A DNA stretch of 8,481 nt from an uncultured Caryophanales bacterium (lineage in GTDB: Bacteria > Bacillota_I > Bacilli_A > RF39 > UBA660), in assembly GCA_947065955.1 (NCBI GenBank), contig CAMSXY010000042.1, positions 1 through 8,481 on the forward strand. Reading direction: 5' to 3'. Under the pieces are notes generated by a model. That model saw nothing but the letters and a program-made list of their open reading frames with translations, was not told the DNA's origin and ran no database searches. Positions 1 to 5,946 of this stretch are shown one piece after another. Numbering within the stretch: position 1 is the first letter of the stretch; each line of letters starts with the position of its first letter. Position numbers and translations under genes: made by a program.

Positions 1-719
1 CCTGTTGCATATTCTTTACTTGTTAATAGGGTTATCACTGGTTTTTCTAAAACAATAGTGGATACTTCTAATTCATAGACTTCCGATACACTATTTTCTA
101 AAGCTGTATTCGTAAGTCTTACTTGTATCTTATACTTCACACCTTGCTCTAAACTAGAAAAAGTCTTCATTGAAAGATTTTCTGTCAAACTATCTCCACT
201 AACCCAGGTAACACTTTCTATATCTTCATTTTCCTTTGTAATTCGGTACTCATGCTTTCTTATAAAGCTTTCCTCTTCTAAATAACTAGTATATAGTTTT
301 ATAGAATTTGTTGTTATCTCATTTGTTACACTTAGTATCTTTGGAGGTGTTTCATCCAATAAATCACAAGTTCCCTCTACAATTTTTAGGTTGTCACTCG
401 TTCCACTTGCACAATAAACTCCATTACTTACCGTTTCTACTCGAATCAAATCTTCTTTTCGATAGATTTCTCCTGATAGAAATGTATTTTTATTGGTTAT
501 ATCCAAATCAAAGATATTAATTTCATCCTTTATCTCAAATCCATGTTCTGCTTCATAATTTGTATAAGCATGAAAAAGACTTAACGTACTTGCTTTAAAA
601 GATCCTAATCTACTTTCTTTAATTACACCATTTATGGTAGGTACTGCGATAACAGCAATAATTCCTAGTATCACAATCACAGCTAAGAGTTCTATTAATG
701 TAAATCCTTTTTTCTTCAT
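1..719 (-). CDS. Pilin-like modular surface protein, paralog 2 (partial, runs off the window)
   Basis: Reading the minus strand from the ATG at 719 gives 239 open codons to the window edge, so the C-terminus is missing. The protein starts MKKKGFTLIELLAVIVILGI, a class III (type IV prepilin) leader: cleavage is expected after Gly5, with Phe6 as first mature residue and the conserved Glu at mature position 5. A Fn3-like domain (about residues 123-221) follows, then the start of a second beta-domain. It aligns without gaps to the first 239 residues of the gene at 844-4122, with about 27 substitutions counted by hand (about 89% identity). Cys103 and Cys118 are conserved in both. The start is supported by AAAGGAAG at 727-734, 7 nt upstream, and by the matching start in the paralog. 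By family, it should be membrane-anchored, processed by a prepilin peptidase and displayed outside the cell. Whether it has the same repeats and C-terminal domain cannot be seen. Confidence 0.88.
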   Translation of the reverse strand, partial: MKKKGFTLIELLAVIVILGIIAVIAVPTINGVIKESRLGSFKASTLSLFHAYTNYEAEHGFEIKDEINIFDLDITNKNTFLSGEIYRKEDLIRVETVSNGVYCASGTSDNLKIVEGTCDLLDETPPKILSVTNEITTNSIKLYTSYLEEESFIRKHEYRITKENEDIESVTWVSGDSLTENLSMKTFSSLEQGVKYKIQVRLTNTALENSVSEVYELEVSTIVLEKPVITLLTSKEYAT

Positions 720-745
720 TCTTACACTTCCTTTAGGTTCAATTT

Positions 746-775
746 ATCATAAATATCTCACCTAAAAAACATCAA
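746..775 (-). promoter_or_regulatory. Probable promoter of the partial pilin-like gene
   Basis: On the minus strand, TTGATG (775-770) lies 18 nt upstream of TATGAT (751-746), a reasonable sigma-A type pair. Transcription would start near 739 and give a leader of about 20 nt containing AAAGGAAG before the ATG at 719. The -10 and everything downstream to the start codon are identical in front of the upstream paralog. The -35 overlaps the A-rich side of the preceding terminator hairpin. Confidence 0.5.
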
Positions 776-809
776 AAAAAGACATAATCTTTCCGTTTAT
801 GTCTTTTTT
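775..809 (-). terminator. Intrinsic terminator after the 1092-residue pilin-like gene
   Basis: A 13-bp stem pairs 775-787 with 797-809 around a 9-nt loop (788-796). The core GACATAA/TTATGTC is flanked by an A-run on one side and a T-run on the other, so it can act in both directions. It lies 35 bp beyond the stop codon of the upstream gene and before the promoter of the next one, separating the two transcripts. It is nearly identical to the hairpin at 4178-4212. Confidence 0.85.
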
Positions 810-843
810 CATAACAAATAAAGCTATTTTTTATTAGTTTATA

Positions 844-3800
844 TTACATTCCTAAAATATATGGATCACCACTTGTACCTGTTCCTCCTGTTATATACAC
901 ATTAGACTTTAGATACAAAGAAGGTCTTACTGCATACTCACCTGTGGCGAAGTTGCCTCTGACTCCAACATTGTAGCGCACAAGAGATACATAAGCTGTC
1001 GCCCCAGCTGGGGTGATTGTCCATTCGGTAAACCCGTGCAACCAACTCGTACTAGTACACTTGGTAGCACCATAATTAAATAAGTCACTTTGTCCAAGAT
1101 AACATCCACTACTTGCATACCCATAGTCTGATGCTCTCATAAGTCCTATATATCCTGTTGCTACTAAAGTAGTAGAATCTCCTCCCGTTGTATTTCTTTC
1201 ATATTCATACATTTGAGATGTACTAACATTAGTTGTATTCCATCCGCCTATTATCCATCTCGCATTTTCAATCATATTCTTATAAGTTGCATTGATTCCA
1301 TTATAATAGGTTGTATTTAAATAGCTATATAAAGTACTTTGGGACCAATCATTTTTTGCTGGACTATTCCATTGCATATCACCTATCGATTCACTTCTTA
1401 TGATCTGGGTTTTTCCACCAAATACACCAATAATTCTCCATAATTCCCCATTGAATGAAACGTAATTATTCGGATTTTTTCCTGTATATCGTTTTCCTCC
1501 TCCTTGATCAATGAGGGAAGGATCATTTGTTATCTTATCCGCTGCAGGAACCCCAGCTGATTTCCAAATAGCGTATAGTGTTGTATTATTTGAAAAACTA
1601 TAGCTTGTTCCTACATTATGACTTACGGTCGCTGTATTTGTTCCATATCCTTGGAAATTATAACTTGTTCTTGTAAATCCATTATTATTTAAAGTAATCG
1701 CACAACTTGTATTCGCATTATACATAGTACAAGACTGGCTTGCTGTTGAGCCACTCGTTGCTCCATTTCCATTATAAGTAATCGTGATTGTTTTCTTTTG
1801 GAGACCATAATACGTTCCCCCATTAGAGGTATTCGATAATGTAATGGTTCCAGAGGCTGCCACCGTTGCAGAAGTTGCTGTGTTTGTTGTTCCAAAACCG
1901 TTTCCTGTGTATCCACTTACAGGCGTTATTGTTGGCGCACTAATGGTACAAGTTGCTCCTGTTGACCATATTGTACATCCATCCGTTGTTTTCGAAATAC
2001 TGGATACACTTCCTTTATTAAAGTTCCATGTTAGTCTTCTAGAGTTTAATGCGTAATAGGTTCCTCCTGTTTTACTATTACTCAAACTCATACTGGCATT
2101 TTGTGCAACCGTTGCACTTGTACTTCCTGCTGCGGTTCCAAATCCTTGTTGCGTAAAGTTTGTTTGAGCCGTTATTGTCGGCGTTGTTACCTGACATGTT
2201 CCACTTGTTGACCAAATAGTACAACTTCTACTCGTCGCACTAATCGCATTTACTGTATTTTTATTAAAGTTCCAAGTAAGAACTCTTGAATTTAAGGCAT
2301 ACCATGTACTTCCTGTATTACTGGTATTTAATTCGATACTAGTTACTCCATTACTTGTTTGTCCTGCGCTTATTCCCCATCCATTGTTTTTAAAATTTGC
2401 TTGTGGGGTTATCGTTGGTAGGGTTGGATTACAACTCGTTTCGGTATTATAGATTGTACAAGAAGAACTTGTCGCACTAATACTACTTACTGTATTTTTA
2501 TGAAAGTTTGCGGTTAATACTTTACTCGTGATCGCATAATATGTTTTATTTCCATTTACTGTTATAGTAGCATTATTTCCAACTACAGATGTCTTTGATC
2601 CTGCACTTTCTCCATATCCTAAAGTACTATATCCGCTTCTTGTAATTGTTGGGGTTGTAACCTGACAACTGGCTTCATTATTGAAGACTTCACAAGTCGC
2701 TGTTTTCTTAGATAAAGTGGCTCCATTTTCTACAAAGGTTATCGTATATCCTTTCTTCCATATTGCATATAAGGTAATATTTTCATTCTTTGTATAACTA
2801 GATCCACTTGTATAAGTTGGAACCTTATCTGTGCTAGTAAGTCCCCAGCCTACAAATTGATATCCATCCTTTGTTGGAGTTACACTCGTTAAACCGAATG
2901 GTACATTTTCTACCTTTGTTCCATTTAGGATACTTCCTGTTCCTCCATTTAAATTATACGTAATCGTATAATTAGCTATGGTAATTTCATTACTTACACT
3001 TTCTACTCCTGATCCTGTCGTTACTTTTAATTGATAGACTCCTGCAGTCGTTGTCGTTAGAGTACTGGAAGTTTCTCCAGAAATCACTTCTCCATCTTTA
3101 TACCAGGTATACGTATATCCACTCACTGTACTTGCAGGATCTATCGTAGAAGTTAATATATTCTGATTATTTCCATTACTTTTTACAATTGTTACAACAG
3201 GTTCTGTTTTATCAATTCCACTAATTGTTAAAGGATTCGCATAAACAACATTTATTCCATCATATACCCTTGCCCTTACAGTTGTATTTTCTTCTACTAC
3301 AATTATTTTTTCATTTTCACTTACAGAAATCCAGTTTTCTCCATCTAAACTATATTCATACGTAAATCCTTCCCCTTCTGGATACATTATTTTGACTTCT
3401 TTTTGCGTTGCATATTCTTTATTTGTTAAAAGCGTTATCACTGGTTTTTCTAAAACAAAAGTGGATACTTCTAATTCGTAGATTTCCGATACATTATTTT
3501 CTAAAGCTGTATTCGTAAGTCTTACTTGTATCTTATACTTGACTCCTTGTTCTAAGTTAGGAAAAGTCTTCGTAGATAAATTTTCTGTCAAACTATCTCC
3601 ACTCACCCAGGTAACATTTTCTATATCTTCATTTTGTTTGGCAATTCGGTACTCGTGTTTCCTTATATAACTTTCTTCCTCTAAGTAACTGGTATAAAGT
3701 TTTATAGAATTAGTAGTTACTTCTGTTGTAACACTTAGTATCTTTGGCGGTGTTTCATCCAATAAATCACAAGTTCCCTCTACAATTTTTAGATTTTCTT

Positions 3801-4122
3801 GAGTTCCACTCGCACAATATCTTCCATTACTTACATTTTCAACTTTAATAGAATCTTCTTTTCGATAAATTTCTCCTGAAAGAAACGTACTTTTATTGGT
3901 TATATCCAAATCAAAGATATTAATTTCATCCTTTATCTCAAATCCATGTTCTGCTTCATAATTTGTATAAGCATGAAAAAGACTTAACGTACTTGCTTTA
4001 AAAGCCCCTAATCTACTTTCTTTCATTACACCATTTATCATAGGGATAGAAATAAGAGCAATAATCCCAAGTATCACAATCACAGCTAAGAGTTCTATTA
4101 AAGTAAATCCTTTTTTCTTCAT
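844..4122 (-). CDS. Giant pilin-like modular surface protein with InlB-type repeats and DUF6273-like C-terminus
   Basis: This 1092-residue protein starts with a prepilin leader (KKKG then FTLIE; hydrophobic helix about 6-28). In order it then shows a conserved head (29-120, Cys103 and Cys118); a Fn3-like domain (123-221); a region resembling chitobiase C-terminal/Ig-like folds (225-302); an Ig-like domain with a TWYKDG strand (305-384); a canonical InlB B-repeat (383-456, ending LYAIWK); five related repeats of about 80 residues (457-854), each with C-x8-C; and a C-terminal domain (about 885-1091) with NGELWRIIGV, LMRASDYGYAS and AVRPSLYLKS motifs, resembling DUF6273. No LPxTG sorting signal or second membrane segment is seen. 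Ordinary pilins and pseudopilins are roughly 100-200 residues, so this is a pilin-anchored adhesin-like protein. It is probably held in the membrane, or placed at a pilus tip if an assembly system exists elsewhere. Start: AAAGGAAG at 4130-4137, 7 nt upstream. Its own promoter and flanking terminators suggest a single-gene transcript. Domain names rest on pattern recognition; ligand and role are unknown. Confidence 0.93.
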   Translation of the reverse strand: MKKKGFTLIELLAVIVILGIIALISIPMINGVMKESRLGAFKASTLSLFHAYTNYEAEHGFEIKDEINIFDLDITNKSTFLSGEIYRKEDSIKVENVSNGRYCASGTQENLKIVEGTCDLLDETPPKILSVTTEVTTNSIKLYTSYLEEESYIRKHEYRIAKQNEDIENVTWVSGDSLTENLSTKTFPNLEQGVKYKIQVRLTNTALENNVSEIYELEVSTFVLEKPVITLLTNKEYATQKEVKIMYPEGEGFTYEYSLDGENWISVSENEKIIVVEENTTVRARVYDGINVVYANPLTISGIDKTEPVVTIVKSNGNNQNILTSTIDPASTVSGYTYTWYKDGEVISGETSSTLTTTTAGVYQLKVTTGSGVESVSNEITIANYTITYNLNGGTGSILNGTKVENVPFGLTSVTPTKDGYQFVGWGLTSTDKVPTYTSGSSYTKNENITLYAIWKKGYTITFVENGATLSKKTATCEVFNNEASCQVTTPTITRSGYSTLGYGESAGSKTSVVGNNATITVNGNKTYYAITSKVLTANFHKNTVSSISATSSSCTIYNTETSCNPTLPTITPQANFKNNGWGISAGQTSNGVTSIELNTSNTGSTWYALNSRVLTWNFNKNTVNAISATSRSCTIWSTSGTCQVTTPTITAQTNFTQQGFGTAAGSTSATVAQNASMSLSNSKTGGTYYALNSRRLTWNFNKGSVSSISKTTDGCTIWSTGATCTISAPTITPVSGYTGNGFGTTNTATSATVAASGTITLSNTSNGGTYYGLQKKTITITYNGNGATSGSTASQSCTMYNANTSCAITLNNNGFTRTSYNFQGYGTNTATVSHNVGTSYSFSNNTTLYAIWKSAGVPAADKITNDPSLIDQGGGKRYTGKNPNNYVSFNGELWRIIGVFGGKTQIIRSESIGDMQWNSPAKNDWSQSTLYSYLNTTYYNGINATYKNMIENARWIIGGWNTTNVSTSQMYEYERNTTGGDSTTLVATGYIGLMRASDYGYASSGCYLGQSDLFNYGATKCTSTSWLHGFTEWTITPAGATAYVSLVRYNVGVRGNFATGEYAVRPSLYLKSNVYITGGTGTSGDPYILGM
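1561..2976 (-). repeat. InlB B-repeat and five cysteine-paired repeats (protein-level)
   Basis: This stretch encodes residues 383-854 of the pilin-like protein. The first unit (383-456) is a standard InlB/Listeria-Bacteroides repeat: TITYNLNGG at the start, DGYQFVGWG in the middle, LYAIWK at the end. Five further units follow at about 457-531, 532-611, 612-692, 693-774 and 775-854. Each has an initial beta strand, then a cysteine pair nine positions apart (477/486, 555/564, 634/643, 716/725, 798/807), then TPTIT or similar, a G-[FWY]-G turn and a closing YYAL/YAIW strand. Units 3 and 4 (612-774) are the closest to each other, sharing LTWNFNK and CTIWST. The repetition is in amino acids and only loosely in DNA. 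Confidence 0.8.
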
Positions 4123-4148
4123 TCTTACACTTCCTTTAGGTTCAATTT

Positions 4149-4178
4149 ATCATAAAAATTTCATCTAAAAAACAGGAA
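4149..4178 (-). promoter_or_regulatory. Probable promoter of the 1092-residue pilin-like gene
   Basis: TATGAT (4154-4149) has a weak TTCCTG (4178-4173) 18 nt upstream on the minus strand. The -10 and the sequence down to the ATG match the copy before the partial paralog, while the -35 is poorer here than TTGATG there. The -35 touches the foot of the preceding hairpin. Leader length would be about 20 nt. If the -35 difference matters, the two paralogs would be expressed at different levels. Confidence 0.42.
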
Positions 4179-4212
4179 AAAAAGACATAATCTTTCCATT
4201 TATGTCTTTTTT
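4178..4212 (-). terminator. Intrinsic terminator after the transporter gene
   Basis: A 13-bp stem pairs 4178-4190 with 4200-4212 around a 9-nt loop (4191-4199). It has the GACATAA core and A/T-runs on both flanks, which allows termination in either direction. It lies 36 bp downstream of the transporter stop codon and upstream of the pilin-like gene's promoter, so the two genes are probably not one operon. Only one loop base differs from the hairpin at 775-809. Confidence 0.85.
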
Positions 4213-4248
4213 AATAAGAATACATTTAATTTTTTTCTAGTTTATAGT

Positions 4249-5946
4249 TTAATTAAATAAACTTTTAATACGTGTCCACAAATTAGAATCTTCTTTTTTT
4301 AGGATAACCCTTTTTTCTTCTTTCGGTACTTTTATAGAATCTATTACCATAATAAATTTTGTATCCCCAATAGTTTCATTTTCTTTCATAGTAAAAGTTT
4401 GATAATCCTCTCCAATTTTAGTAAGCATTTCAACCTTTTTCGCTAAAATTTTAACTTCACTATTTATGATATTTGAAAATTTTGTAATTCCATCCTGATT
4501 AAAACTTGTAATCCCTAAAGTCAATTGATACATTCCTTCTTTTAAGGATGAAGTCCCTAGCGTCAATTCCTGCATTTTACTATTCAGCTCTTTTACTCCA
4601 TCTTTTAAAAGTACTAAACCGTCTGACATTTTTTTGCTTCCTTCTTCCATAGTCTGTAAATAAGTATTTAATGTTGCTAACAAAGAAGTTATTTTGCCTT
4701 TAGTCTGTTCTGTTAAGTTTAAGGTAGTCTTTAAAGCTTCTATATTTTGCGTTAATAAAGCAATCATTTTCTCATTTTCTTCATAAGTTACTTTTACATT
4801 ATAAAGATCCATGTTATTTTTCTTTAGATCTTCTAATATAGCATCTTTTAAATAATTATTTTCATAAGTCGTTTTTAAACCTTCATTTTTTCCTATTAAA
4901 TTTTGTTTCATTTTCTCGTTGGTATTAATTAAGTCCGAAATTTTTGATAAATCTTGGGAATTTGTTACTTGTTTTAGAGATTCACTTGTACTTTCTAGTT
5001 CTTTTAGAATTTGTTTTAATCCTTCATCTACTTTACTGGCACCCTTTGTCAACTCTTCTAATTTAGTAACAACAATTTCAAGATTTTCAGAAATCTTGAA
5101 AGCTCCATTTTCCACTTTGGAAGAACCTTCCGATAATTCATTGGCTCCTTGTTCAATTTCATTTATCGCTTTTTGTAGGGTTTTTATAGCGCTTACTAAT
5201 TGATCTATTTTATTTAACGATTTTATATCTTCACTCTCAAGTAGTTTTGGTGTAATTATAGAATAAATACTAGAAAGTTCAAACTTTTTTGTATCATAAG
5301 TAATCATGATTTCATCTACACCTTTTAATGTTTCCATTTCTAAACTTTCGTACAATCCTGGTGCTGCTAGACCAGTTACCATATAATTATTTCCATTATT
5401 AATAATTTTTCCATTTTTTATAGAAACGTTAGTATTGTTTTCCCCACTTATTATTGTTTCTGTTAATACCACAAAAGGAGTATATAAAATTTCCTTTTTT
5501 CCGTCTATAATAACTTCTTGTTTATCTCGATTGGTATATTTTAAAAGAATTGTTACCTTCCCACTTTTTCCAATCATCTCTTCCACATTCATTATTTTAT
5601 CATCTAGCTTATATTCTATTTCAAGTTCAACAGGCAATTGCTTTTTAGTTGTTCCTTGGTAAAAGATATCTTTTCCAAGTGCATTCCAGTTTAGTTTTTC
5701 TTTTTCTTTTGTAAAGGTATGATCACTATTGACATTTAAAATATTTTCCAAATTAGATATATCTTGAATAGTCTCGAAACCTTCTTTATTTATTAGATGT
5801 TCATTTACAAGAATGCTTTTTACATTCCCATTAGATTCTAGTTTGGTATAAACCGTTTCTTCTTTCGTTAATGCAGATACTGGCACTGTAAAGGTTATTC
5901 CAAAGATCATTATTAAAACCACTACGTTTTTTATTTTTTTTGACAT
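4249..5946 (-). other. In-frame internal start: candidate second product, 565-residue secreted coiled-coil protein
   Basis: Codon 690 of the transporter frame is an ATG at 5946-5944, preceded by AAGGAG (5960-5955) with an 8-nt spacer, as good as a normal gene start. The encoded MSKKIKNVVVLIMIFGITFT continues to PVSA and has the basic n-region, hydrophobic core and small-residue cleavage site of a Sec signal peptide. From here the protein would be 565 residues: an N-terminal beta-rich domain, then long heptad repeats of YhgE/Pip type, with no C-terminal membrane helix or sorting signal. As far as I recall, related proteins in Clostridia are separate genes next to an MMPL gene. Separate translation is therefore plausible, but no stop codon ends the transporter before this point, so the fused reading also stands. 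Confidence 0.5.

Larger units (their letters stand above)
1..843. repeat. Tandem duplicated block, copy A (5' gene end plus intergenic region)
   Basis: Positions 1-843 align to 3404-4246 at a constant offset of 3403 without an insertion or deletion that I could find. The block contains the first 239 codons of a pilin-like gene, its ribosome binding site and promoter, and the terminator of the gene before it. Similarity fades in the 30-40 bp after the hairpin, although a TAGTTTA at 835-841 still matches 4238-4244 at the same offset. The unit length, about 3.4 kb, equals one gene plus its spacer. Copy A may extend beyond the left edge. Confidence 0.85.
3404..4246. repeat. Tandem duplicated block, copy B (5' gene end plus intergenic region)
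   Basis: This is the partner of positions 1-843 at offset 3403. It ends essentially at the stop codon of the transporter gene, just as copy A ends at the stop codon of the pilin-like gene, so the duplication unit is a spacer plus a gene. Most of the block differs at roughly one base in ten, but 3891-4004 is identical to 488-601 over 114 bases. Confidence 0.85.

Noticed and set aside
308..520. Plus-strand open frame of 70 codons
   Set aside because: It is antisense to the partial pilin-like gene, which has a clear start, a ribosome binding site and a paralog. The frame has no independent support.
720..843. Riboswitch or structured leader before the partial pilin-like gene
   Set aside because: The only clear structure is the terminator hairpin, which lies upstream of the predicted promoter. 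The remaining leader is about 20 nt.
847..1470. Variable region of a diversity-generating retroelement
   Set aside because: A lectin-like C-terminal domain is a usual target, but no reverse transcriptase, template repeat or adenine-biased near-repeat was seen in the window.
1689..1916. Minus-strand frame of 75 codons overlapping the repeats
   Set aside because: It is an out-of-frame shadow within the repeat-coding part of the 1092-residue gene, produced by low-complexity Thr/Ser/Asn codons.
1561..2754. Possible CRISPR array or DNA satellite
   Set aside because: The periodicity is about 240 bp, the copies are diverged at DNA level and the frame is open throughout. The repeats are protein domains.
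4123..4248. Mobile element ends around the duplication
   Set aside because: No transposase, terminal inverted repeats or target-site duplications were found. The symmetric sequences are the terminator stems.
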